The position numbers and the translations under genes are program-made. A stretch of 64,000 nt of DNA from assembly GCA_030913685.1 (NCBI GenBank), contig CP133187.1:434001-498000 (forward strand). The letters are read 5' to 3'. This DNA comes from Oscillospiraceae bacterium MB24-C1 (lineage in GTDB: Bacteria > Bacillota > Clostridia > Oscillospirales > Ruminococcaceae). Positions 36,424-42,794 of this stretch are shown here, in pieces (within the stretch, counting starts at the first letter, position 1; each line of letters begins with the position of its first letter). The notes beneath the pieces were generated by a model that worked only from the letters and a program-made list of their open reading frames with translations, was not told the DNA's origin and did no database searches.

Positions 36424-36459
36424 GGCATAGAGAGCTTATGAGCTTCTCTATGCCTTTTA
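36424..36459 (+). terminator. Hairpin terminator near the left end of the prophage
   Basis: GGCATAGAGAGCT / AGCTTCTCTATGCC stem followed on the plus strand by TTTT. In the circular phage, plus-strand transcription from rep and the last gene would cross attP and end here. On the minus strand no T tract follows. Confidence 0.7.
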
Positions 36460-36473
36460 TCGTATAGCTTTAC

Positions 36474-36503
36474 ATTATATACTTTAATCGAGCTACAAGT
36501 CAA
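36474..36503 (-). promoter_or_regulatory. Outward promoter in the prophage facing host xer
   Basis: On the minus strand TTGACT, 18 bp, TATAAT, downstream of the repressor gene and pointing through attL into xer, with about 130 nt of leader including the hairpin at 36424-36454. Confidence 0.6.
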
Positions 36504-36512
36504 TTCTAGTGG

Positions 36513-36743
36513 CTATGCGCGGGGGTATGGTTTTTGTTCGTTTGTAATGCCCAGAATGTAATCTGTTGATGTCTTATATAGGTTTGCAAGACTTATTAAA
36601 TGCTTAATTGGCAGGGGTCTAATTCCTTTTTCGTATTTTTGATAATATTGTTTTGTGGTGCCTAAATATGCCCCTATTTCTTCTTGGGTTTTATCGCTGT
36701 CTTCCCTTAAATCTTTTAATCTGTCTAGATGTGTTTTCGCCAT
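36513..36743 (-). CDS. Phage repressor, Cro/C1-type HTH
   Basis: A 76-aa protein with one helix-turn-helix domain (DKTQEEIGAYLGTTKQYYQK, about residues 17-36, then YEKG). It is the only minus-strand gene of the prophage and diverges from the early operon across a 130-bp control region with repeated operators, so it is the likely lysogeny regulator. TAAGGAGG precedes its start. Confidence 0.85.
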   Translation of the reverse strand: MAKTHLDRLKDLREDSDKTQEEIGAYLGTTKQYYQKYEKGIRPLPIKHLISLANLYKTSTDYILGITNEQKPYPRA

Positions 36744-36771
36744 CTTTATACCTCCTTATTACTATTTTATC

Positions 36772-36847
36772 AGTAGCCATAAATTATTACTTGACAGTAG
36801 CCACATATGGCTATATAATTGATTATAGGTAATCACATATGGCTACT
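36772..36847. promoter_or_regulatory. Phage control region: early promoter with repeated operators
   Basis: The motif AGTAGCCAYA occurs at 36772-36781 and 36796-36805, and inverted (TATGGCTACT) at 36838-36847. A further TATGGCTAT half lies in the middle. A plus-strand promoter TTGACA (36791-36796), 17 bp, TATAAT (36814-36819) is overlapped by the middle copy. Repressor binding should block the early operon. Confidence 0.75.
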
Positions 36848-36878
36848 ATTCAAATTCGGTTTGTGAAAGGTAATGGTG

Positions 36879-37163
36879 ATGGTAATGGATGAAAATGTTG
36901 TGTTTTCGATTGCTGTTATTCTTGGTTTTTCTCTAGGTATGGGATTTTTCTTTTATTTGTTCTATCGTTCTTTAATTTCTATGCGGCAATTCATAGAGGA
37001 TATTTTTGAGGATAATGCTTTTTCTTCTGATAAGCACAAAATGCGAATGTCAGAGAATCCGTGTCTTTATTGTGGCTGCTATGACGAGGATTTTGGCTGC
37101 ACTATGTTTTTTGTTGATAAGGGCTATGCTTGTCCTTTGAATAAATCAAAACAAGTAAAGTGA
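36879..37163 (+). CDS. Small phage membrane protein with C-terminal cysteine cluster
   Basis: About 94 aa. One membrane span (about 8-29) is followed by a charged stretch and a Cys-rich tail (CLYCGCYDEDFGC, then ACPL) that could bind a metal. Three in-frame ATGs (36873, 36879, 36885) are possible; 36879 is 8 nt from GAAAGG. It is the first gene of the early operon. I recognise no family. Confidence 0.65.
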   Translation: MVMDENVVFSIAVILGFSLGMGFFFYLFYRSLISMRQFIEDIFEDNAFSSDKHKMRMSENPCLYCGCYDEDFGCTMFFVDKGYACPLNKSKQVK

Positions 37164-37174
37164 GGTAATAAAAA

Positions 37175-37498
37175 ATGTCTGAAAGTAAAAAAGTTTCGGT
37201 CGCTGGTTCTGGTGCTGGCAATCTCTGTGTAGGTGTTTCCCGGTATGCGTTTAAGCCCGATGATAAGCCCGATGTGTTGACAGGCTTTACTATTTGGCTT
37301 CTGGAAGAGAGGGAAAACGTTGTCGGGGAACCGGAAAAATATTTCGGTGCAATTCCGTTTAAGGTTTCCTTGTCCGATGATCGTTATGCTGTCCTTGCGG
37401 CACAACTTGGTATTGCTTCTCCGCATGATCTGGTGGGGAATCGCTGGGCACCTACTTATAATCGCTTTGGCAAGGTTGAAGCCCTTACATATTGTTAG
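37175..37498 (+). CDS. Small phage protein, possible ssDNA-binding protein
   Basis: A 107-aa soluble protein with a GAGGT ribosome site. Its size and place, early and just before the virion genes, are where inoviruses carry the single-strand DNA-binding protein (gpV-like). I see no decisive motif; the C-terminal half (GNRWAPTYNRFGKVEALTYC) is rich in aromatic and basic residues. The role is inference from position. Confidence 0.6.
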   Translation: MSESKKVSVAGSGAGNLCVGVSRYAFKPDDKPDVLTGFTIWLLEERENVVGEPEKYFGAIPFKVSLSDDRYAVLAAQLGIASPHDLVGNRWAPTYNRFGKVEALTYC

Positions 37499-37509
37499 CA
37501 GGTGATTAC

Positions 37510-37800
37510 ATGCCTAGTGTCTTGGATTCAGGCGTGGAGATTATTCTGGACAGTGGTTTCCCTGAGGACAGGGAAAATAGTGATAATGGCGTTTATCTTA
37601 CATATGAGGAGCTACGCGAATATGCGGAGAATTACCAGTATACAGACGCCGAAACGGGTCTTACAGCAGACCAAGCGATTATAGCTCTTTATAAAGAGTA
37701 TCATTTTACTCTTTATGGACTGTTTCCGCTGATAATTGCTGTTCTCATATTTATAGCGGTGTGTAAATGGTTCTCGAGTACTTTTATACCGTGGAAGTAG
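37510..37800 (+). CDS. Small single-span phage protein
   Basis: About 96 aa. An acidic N-terminal half (SGFPEDRENSDNGVYLTYEE) precedes a C-terminal membrane span (about 72-88) and a short tail. The ATG at 37510 follows AGGTGA. It lies directly before the major coat gene, where inoviruses place small virion-tip proteins, but no homology is seen. Confidence 0.6.
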   Translation: MPSVLDSGVEIILDSGFPEDRENSDNGVYLTYEELREYAENYQYTDAETGLTADQAIIALYKEYHFTLYGLFPLIIAVLIFIAVCKWFSSTFIPWK

Positions 37801-37822
37801 TTTAGAAGGGAGGTTATTTTGT

Positions 37823-37981
37823 ATGGAAGCTGTCGCTATTACTGCCGAAATGCTTGCTCCTATTTCAACAGGTGTCAATTCTAATCTGGCTGTCATTGTT
37901 CCTGTCGGCATTGCTATTTTTGCCGCTGTGCTGGGCGTCCGTCTCGTTCCCACTGTTATTAAGTGGTTCGTGAAGGGCTAG
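37823..37981 (+). CDS. Major coat protein, pVIII-like
   Basis: A 52-aa protein with an acidic, amphipathic N-terminus (MEAVAITAEMLAPISTG), a hydrophobic core (about 22-39) and a basic C-terminus (R40, K47, K51). This is the layout of mature filamentous phage coat proteins such as pVIII (50 aa). There is no cleavable signal peptide, as in phage Pf3. The ribosome site GAAGGGAGGT is the strongest in the prophage, fitting the most abundant virion protein. A large hairpin follows. Confidence 0.85.
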   Translation: MEAVAITAEMLAPISTGVNSNLAVIVPVGIAIFAAVLGVRLVPTVIKWFVKG

Positions 37982-38006
37982 ACCTTAGTACTGGGATATT
38001 CCTTCT

Positions 38007-38037
38007 AGGGGGGAGGGGGTTTTTCTCCCTTCCCCTT
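38007..38037 (+). terminator. G-rich/C-rich hairpin after the coat gene
   Basis: AGGGGGGAG...CTCCCTTCCCCT can pair around a GGGGTTTTT loop. It is the first of two hairpins between the major and minor coat genes. Confidence 0.45.
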
Positions 38038-38087
38038 AAATTATTCCATGTAGAGCATTGGGTGTGTGTGAGATATTAAGAAAGGAA

Positions 38088-38142
38088 AATCGCCTTTTTC
38101 TTAGCGCCGCGCGTGTGGCGCGCCGCAAGGAAAAAGGCGATT
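38088..38142 (+). terminator. Very stable hairpin between major and minor coat genes
   Basis: Arms AATCGCCTTTTTC (38088-38100) and GAAAAAGGCGATT (38130-38142) are perfect. The interior GCGCCGCGC / GCGCGCCGC pairs with one mismatch around GTGTG. It probably limits read-through from the coat gene to the minor coat genes, as the central terminator does in Ff phages. Confidence 0.75.
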
Positions 38143-38169
38143 CCAATATATAAAAGGGGTGATTCGCAC

Positions 38170-39045
38170 TTGTGTAAACGTTTGTTGGCTGTTTTTCTTT
38201 TCATCGGGCTGCTGGTCTGTATGTCTTTGAGTTCTTTAGCGGCGGTGGATTTGACTAAGCCTTTTTATGCTGATAAGGGTTACCTTATCGACAAAGGTGA
38301 TGGTAATACTTATTTGGGCGTTCTTGATACTGCCGCTCTGACGGAATCCGAAAAGGATTGGATGCGGGACTTTTTAGAGGTTTTTACTGACGAGAAAATT
38401 ACTAGTTCTACTTATTGTGTTTTTCTTGGTGTCGGTTTTGACGGTGCTTCCTTTTATTTTGTAAAACATCCTACTAAACTTGATGTGGGTTACAGCAGTG
38501 ATAGGATTCTAGTGTGGAATCGTTTAAAACCTAGCCTTGACTATATGCGGTTTTCTTTTAGGTCTAGTGACTCTGTATTTTATCTTAGTTCTTTTAAGGT
38601 TGACTCTCAGTTTTTTCTCCATTCTAAAAGTTTTGAATTGCATTCGTTTCCTACCGCTTCTGTTGCTCCTAATAATTATGTTGGTGGGTTGTTGTGGTCG
38701 AATCAATCAGACCCTATGGTATATGAGGGTGTTCCCTCGGCCGCTCTTCAGTCGACTTTTAACGGTAAATTGACACTCGTAGACAACGGTGGTTTATTGC
38801 CACCGGACGAACCTGAAGAACCTGAAGAACCCAGCAGTAGCACCCCATCTGTGCCAACGCTACCTGAAATCCCTGCTGGTGATGGTGAATATGTTCCCTA
38901 TGATACAAGTGCATGGCTAGGTTTTTTGGTGCATATTCTTTCTACCATGTCTACGGCTGCAAAGGTTGGCATTCTTATTTTTGCGTCTTTGCTTGGTATT
39001 TTGCTCATTATTTGGGTCATTCGGTGGTTCTTACCTTCTAGATAA
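38170..39045 (+). CDS. Minor coat protein 1 (pIII-like adsorption protein candidate)
   Basis: About 291 aa from a TTG start 9 nt after AAAGGGGTG. Signal peptide at about 1-25, an extracellular domain, a Pro/Glu-rich linker (PPDEPEEPEEPSSSTPSVP near 220), and a C-terminal membrane anchor (about 264-286) ending in RWFLPSR. Signal, ectodomain, linker and anchor match the plan of filamentous phage adsorption proteins. It shares weak similarity with the next gene product. The function is inferred from layout and place. Confidence 0.7.
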   Translation: MCKRLLAVFLFIGLLVCMSLSSLAAVDLTKPFYADKGYLIDKGDGNTYLGVLDTAALTESEKDWMRDFLEVFTDEKITSSTYCVFLGVGFDGASFYFVKHPTKLDVGYSSDRILVWNRLKPSLDYMRFSFRSSDSVFYLSSFKVDSQFFLHSKSFELHSFPTASVAPNNYVGGLLWSNQSDPMVYEGVPSAALQSTFNGKLTLVDNGGLLPPDEPEEPEEPSSSTPSVPTLPEIPAGDGEYVPYDTSAWLGFLVHILSTMSTAAKVGILIFASLLGILLIIWVIRWFLPSR

Positions 39046-39057
39046 GGCGGTGGTATT

Positions 39058-39975
39058 GTGAAGCGTTTTTTTATTAGTGCTGTTTTGTGTATGGCTTTTT
39101 TGACGCTACAGGTTTTTGCATATAACCCTCCAAATTTGACGGTTGAGAACGGGAATAGTGTTTTAGAAACTTTCATTACTTCCACTATGGATGATACGTC
39201 TAAGGAGAGAGTGCGTTCATTTTTGGCTAGTGAGTTGGGTTTGGTTCTCTATATTCCATCCTCTGATCGTTACCTTCTTCTCGAAGTAAAATCCCCTGAT
39301 AGCATTTTTGTTGATACTCTTTCACCTAATGGACTTGCTAACCTTGTTTTTACTGATGGTGCTTTAGGGGTTGTTTTTGATGTTTCGGGTCCCAATATGA
39401 CTTTTGCCGCATTAACTACTTTTGGGTTGAATTCTTTTCAAAAAGATTGCGTTATTGTTAGTGGTCGCTATTTTGATTCATGCACTATGAATTTTCCTAC
39501 TCCTACGTCTCCATATGTTGCTGATTTTGAAGGTTCTTTATTTTTTCGTGATGATGGTGGCTTGATGTCTGATATCAAGGAGGAGCCAGACGATGGCGGA
39601 GGTATTCTGGGGTTTTTGAAGGGCTTTTGGGATGCTTTGAAAGATGCTTTTATAGGACTGTTTGTGCCTAGTGAAGGATTCTTTGCCGATTATTTTGAAG
39701 ATATTCGGGCTGTTGCTAGTGTTAAGATGGGCGGATTGCTTTCTTTGTATAATGCCCTTTTGGGCGCTTTCCAATCATTGAATGGAGATACGCCGTCTAT
39801 GACTTTTCAGATTCCTGCGAATAGTATGTTTCCTTATTCGCCTTTGGTGACTTTTGATGTTTTGGGGCATGTGCGGTCGTATGTCGAGTGGGTGAAAGGC
39901 TTTTTGACTGGCTGTGTTGTTCTGTTTACCGCTGTTGTGTGCTATCGCCGCTTAGTGACGCTATTTGAACAGTAG
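39058..39975 (+). CDS. Minor coat protein 2, paralogue of the preceding protein
   Basis: A 305-aa protein from a GTG start. It has a signal peptide (about 1-21), an ectodomain, an acidic-glycine linker (DIKEEPDDGGGILGF near 176), a second helical domain, and a C-terminal span near 278-298. FEGSLFFRDDGGL aligns with FNGKLTLVDNGGL of the preceding protein at the same place before the linker, so the two likely arose by duplication. Codons end mostly in T. Confidence 0.7.
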   Translation: MKRFFISAVLCMAFLTLQVFAYNPPNLTVENGNSVLETFITSTMDDTSKERVRSFLASELGLVLYIPSSDRYLLLEVKSPDSIFVDTLSPNGLANLVFTDGALGVVFDVSGPNMTFAALTTFGLNSFQKDCVIVSGRYFDSCTMNFPTPTSPYVADFEGSLFFRDDGGLMSDIKEEPDDGGGILGFLKGFWDALKDAFIGLFVPSEGFFADYFEDIRAVASVKMGGLLSLYNALLGAFQSLNGDTPSMTFQIPANSMFPYSPLVTFDVLGHVRSYVEWVKGFLTGCVVLFTAVVCYRRLVTLFEQ

Positions 39976-39990
39976 GGGAGGAGGATAAAG

Positions 39991-40245
39991 TTGATCGTTG
40001 AAGGTATTTTAAACCTGCTTAAAACACTTGTTCTTTTTGTCTTAAATTTGTTTCCTGATCTACCTGATACGTCGTTTGTTAATGGTTTTTTCGATCCTGT
40101 TGTTAAGGTGATCAATAATGCCAACGTCTGGATACATGTTCCTACGGTTTCGACCTGTTTTGTTCTTATCTTACTTTGCTATAATGCACGTGCTATTTGG
40201 TCAGTTGTCATGTGGGTTATTCGTAAAATTCCGGGGGTGTCTTAA
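39991..40245 (+). CDS. Small two-span phage membrane protein (pVI-like position)
   Basis: An 84-aa protein from a TTG start after GGGGAGGAGG. Two hydrophobic spans (about 8-22 and 52-72) and a basic end. In inoviruses a hydrophobic pVI-type protein lies between the adsorption protein and the pI/Zot gene, as here. Its stop overlaps the zot start by one base. Confidence 0.65.
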   Translation: MIVEGILNLLKTLVLFVLNLFPDLPDTSFVNGFFDPVVKVINNANVWIHVPTVSTCFVLILLCYNARAIWSVVMWVIRKIPGVS

Positions 40246-41084
40246 TGGTACTAACAATTCTATCCTTCTTCTTGCCTGTCCTGATGTGGATTCGCAATGC
40301 TATCTTTTATTTCTTGTCAGGACTCGCCTTGTCTTTGTTTGCTTTTTCGACAGTCTTTTTTGTTTATTATCGTGTTTTGCCTACATCGGCATATCTTGTA
40401 AGGCTTCGCAGCTTGGCTATACCATGGGTACCGTATGACCTTTTTAGATGGCTGCTATGCGATTTTATTACGCGTAGGGAGCGTGCCGAAGTGTTCAGTG
40501 AATACGGTTTCACGCTCTTTGTAGGGCGGCAGGGGGCAGGGAAGACCATCAGCATGGTTGAATATCTTGAAGAGATGCGGCAGAAATATCCACGAGTAAA
40601 AATTGTTACTAATTTTAAATATCTAAATGCCGATTATCTCATGCAGGAATGGCGGGATTTGTTTGAAATCCGTAATGGTACGGATGGCGTTATTTTTGCG
40701 ATAGATGAAATTCAAGGGGAATATAGCTCTGATAAATGGAAGGACTTTCCCGAGCAACTTCTTTCTGAAATCTCCCAGCAGCGCAAACAACGTATAAAAA
40801 TAGTGTCGACAGCGCAAGCCTTTTCACGAGTGGCAAAGCCTATCCGTGAACAGACTTCAAATGTTCGAATGTGTCGTACTTACTTGAACCGCTATACGCG
40901 TTGGACAGAATACGATGCTGCTACTTTTGGGACAGGCGACACACCTTATATCGTCAAAAAACGCTGTGTTCCGTCAGGGCGTAAAGGCTTCGTGCAAAGC
41001 GATGGACTTCGTTCACTCTATGACACATGGGAAAAGGTGGAGCGCATGAAGCGGCTGGAGTTCATACCACGCGCTCAAAGATAA
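40245..41084 (+). CDS. Zot/pI-like phage assembly ATPase
   Basis: A 279-aa P-loop protein of the Zonular occludens toxin family. Walker A GRQGAGKT is at about 94-101 and Walker B VIFAIDEIQ at about 149-157, then QQRKQRIKIVSTAQ. Two hydrophobic spans come first (about 4-23 and 24-43) and the ATPase follows, the reverse of the Ff pI order in which the span follows the ATPase. Zot/pI drives extrusion of the virion through the membrane and is the hallmark gene of inoviruses. Confidence 0.9.
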   Translation: MVLTILSFFLPVLMWIRNAIFYFLSGLALSLFAFSTVFFVYYRVLPTSAYLVRLRSLAIPWVPYDLFRWLLCDFITRRERAEVFSEYGFTLFVGRQGAGKTISMVEYLEEMRQKYPRVKIVTNFKYLNADYLMQEWRDLFEIRNGTDGVIFAIDEIQGEYSSDKWKDFPEQLLSEISQQRKQRIKIVSTAQAFSRVAKPIREQTSNVRMCRTYLNRYTRWTEYDAATFGTGDTPYIVKKRCVPSGRKGFVQSDGLRSLYDTWEKVERMKRLEFIPRAQR

Positions 41085-41108
41085 AAATTCACTCTCAAAG
41101 AAAGGAAG

Positions 41109-41204
41109 GCCGACGCCTTAGCGTCGGCTGCCCCTGCGGGTGCGGGGTGAATTGCGCTGTTGAAAGTCTTACTTTCAATGGCGCAAGAGGGGATAGCCCC
41201 CTTC
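41109..41204 (+). other. Hairpin-rich intergenic region (probable replication origin and packaging signal)
   Basis: Four hairpins in a row: GCCGACGC-CTTA-GCGTCGGC (41109-41128), CCCC...GGGG (41131-41146), a long TTGCGC..TTGAAAG / CTTTCAA..GCGCAA stem (41152-41186), and AGGGG-ATAG-CCCCCT (41187-41204) followed by T-rich sequence. The region is non-coding and lies just before the initiator gene, as the intergenic region of Ff phages does. The last hairpin could also end zot transcription. From 41205 to the rep start I see nothing further. Confidence 0.6.
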
Positions 41205-41330
41205 GTTCTTTTGCCTAAAGCATAGCACGAGATCAGACTTGGCATGTTTTTTGCAATACTAGACTTAATAACACTTCTTACTCACTTTATGGGTTTTTAA
41301 TATAACACTACTTAAAAGGGCGTGTTGTAT

Positions 41331-42212
41331 TTGTCTTTTTATCGGATTTGGGAATATCCATCAAGCGCGGTACCATATAAGCATGTTTACATAAAGCGGG
41401 ATAGAGATAAAATCATTGATAGGGCAGCTGGGAATACATCAGCTATTTTAGATGTTTTGAGTGAGCAGGAAAGGGAAGGGAAGTTAGCCGAAAGCCTGTC
41501 ACGTTCACGTAGAAATATTCGTGATTTGGTTTTGTGTAATCGCTTTGAATATTTTTGTACCTTTACATTTGATGCCCAAAAGGTAGACCGCTACAATTAT
41601 GGCGAATGTCAAAAGAAATTAAGAAAGTTTTTTAATAATTATAAAAATCGCTATGCACCAGATTTTTTGTATTTAATTATCCCAGAGTTTCATAAAGATG
41701 GTGCTATTCATTTTCATGGTCTGTGTAGTGGGTTTGCTGATGGTGAGTTAATTCGGCCTGATAAGGTTTTAAAACGAATTGACAATAAACTTTGCATGGT
41801 TCCTAATACTCGCGGTTATTTGGATTGGCCTAGATATCGAAAAACATTCGGAATTTTCAATTGCTCAAAAATTCGTAACTATGACGCGTGTGCATTTTAC
41901 ATTACAAAGTATATAACAAAAGATTTAGCGGATATGGAAAAAGGGAAGAGAGTTTATATGTGTTCGACTGGGTTAAAGCGTCCTGAACTGGTTTTCGATT
42001 CTGACGATATACCATTGATCTTTAAGCCAGAATTTGAAAACGAGTATTGTATAATCGCTTATGAACGTGCTGACGCAACTGAACCGTTTATAGATGATAC
42101 TGGCTGGATGTATCAAGAGGTTATGGAATGGCCACTTGAGGATGTTACAGATTTGATTTATCAAAAATTTAGTGAAATTGAGGGGGAACAATTAAAAATA
42201 TATGGGATATAA
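41331..42212 (+). CDS. Rolling-circle replication initiator (HUH, two-tyrosine type)
   Basis: About 293 aa. Motif 1 is FCTFTFD near 75-81, the metal-binding HUH motif is HFHG at 127-130 (AIHFHGLCSG), and the catalytic pair is Y190 and Y194 in FYITKYITKD. Two tyrosines spaced by three residues mark the phiX174 gpA/Ff gpII-like superfamily that nicks and rejoins DNA. The start is uncertain: GTG 41322, TTG 41325 and TTG 41331 are in frame; 41331 has the best distance from AAAAGGG. Confidence 0.88.
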   Translation: MSFYRIWEYPSSAVPYKHVYIKRDRDKIIDRAAGNTSAILDVLSEQEREGKLAESLSRSRRNIRDLVLCNRFEYFCTFTFDAQKVDRYNYGECQKKLRKFFNNYKNRYAPDFLYLIIPEFHKDGAIHFHGLCSGFADGELIRPDKVLKRIDNKLCMVPNTRGYLDWPRYRKTFGIFNCSKIRNYDACAFYITKYITKDLADMEKGKRVYMCSTGLKRPELVFDSDDIPLIFKPEFENEYCIIAYERADATEPFIDDTGWMYQEVMEWPLEDVTDLIYQKFSEIEGEQLKIYGI

Positions 42213-42489
42213 GTTTAGAAGAAAGGCTAATTTGCCTTGTAATAAATGTTTGTGTATGCGTTGCAGCTGCATATCCTGTCCATATGAGCAGCTTTATCAT
42301 TGTTATCCCAGTCACCCAGGATGCACACATTGCATGATGTCTGAACGTGGTGAACCCTTGTTGGAATGCGAATATTTTAAAATGTTTACAGGTAAACCTA
42401 TGTACAAAGTTAAGGTGAAACGAAAAAATCCTTATTATAAAATTGCAAAATTGTTGCAAGCTTTACATACTGAATTTAAACAGTTATAA
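42202..42489 (+). CDS. Cysteine-rich phage protein
   Basis: A 95-aa protein overlapping the end of rep by 11 bp. The N-terminal half has about ten cysteines in CxxC/CxC patterns (CNKCLCMRCSCISC, then CTHC) and the C-terminal half is basic (KVKVKRKNPYYK). A metal-binding nucleic-acid partner of the initiator is possible, but nothing identifies it. Confidence 0.65.
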   Translation: MGYKFRRKANLPCNKCLCMRCSCISCPYEQLYHCYPSHPGCTHCMMSERGEPLLECEYFKMFTGKPMYKVKVKRKNPYYKIAKLLQALHTEFKQL

Positions 42490-42518
42490 TTTTAGAGAAT
42501 AGAATGTTTTATTTCGCA

Positions 42519-42562
42519 CATTCCATTTCGCTAAATAAATATTTAGCGAAATGGAATGGACG
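42519..42562. repeat. Right attachment site (attR) and dif-like palindrome
   Basis: The 27-bp core 42519-42545 equals 36361-36387. Here it is part of a perfect inverted repeat with 19-bp arms (42519-42537 and 42540-42558) and a 2-bp centre. The inner 28 bp (42525-42552) divide into 11-6-11 as in dif sites: ATTTCGCTAAA, TAAATA, TTTAGCGAAAT. Confidence 0.85.
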
Positions 42563-42794
42563 GAATTTAACAAGATCATGTACTTTTTCTCAAAAACAAT
42601 GCTATGTTTTTACAAAGTCATGAGCATCTTATTTTCCATAACTGCTTTTCTGGCTACTTCTTTAGAAGTATCAACCTTTTACCAGAACTTAAAATTCCGT
42701 CTAATGTCTCCTAAAAGTTTACGAAAAAAGTTATAGAATAATCGGTTTCCGCAGCGAAAACAATATACAAAAAAGGTTCCGGAGGTGCTCTAAA
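42563..42794. other. Gap between attR and the small Cys protein gene
   Basis: AT-rich host sequence that before integration would have been the upstream region of xer. It contains a short hairpin (TACTTC-TTTA-GAAGTA near 42656) but no convincing gene. A 61-codon frame opening inside the att arm has no ribosome site. Confidence 0.5.

Larger units (their letters stand above)
36361..42545 (+). mobile_element. Filamentous phage (inovirus-like) prophage
   Basis: A 6,158-bp unit (one att core counted) between 27-bp direct repeats. Gene order: repressor (-), early small genes, major coat protein with following hairpin terminator, two signal-peptide minor coat proteins with C-terminal anchors, small hydrophobic protein, Zot/pI ATPase, hairpin-rich intergenic region, HUH initiator, Cys-rich protein. 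Size, order and the tiny coat protein fit Inoviridae. The genes are T-rich on the plus strand and lower in GC than the host. No integrase lies inside; host Xer is next door. Confidence 0.9.

Noticed and set aside
38088-38142. CRISPR repeat or transposon end
   Set aside because: It is a single hairpin with no repeat copies and no transposase. Its place after the coat gene fits a terminator.
42551-42736. 61-codon plus-strand frame starting inside attR
   Set aside because: The start lies in the palindrome arm, there is no ribosome site, and the composition looks like translated AT-rich non-coding DNA.
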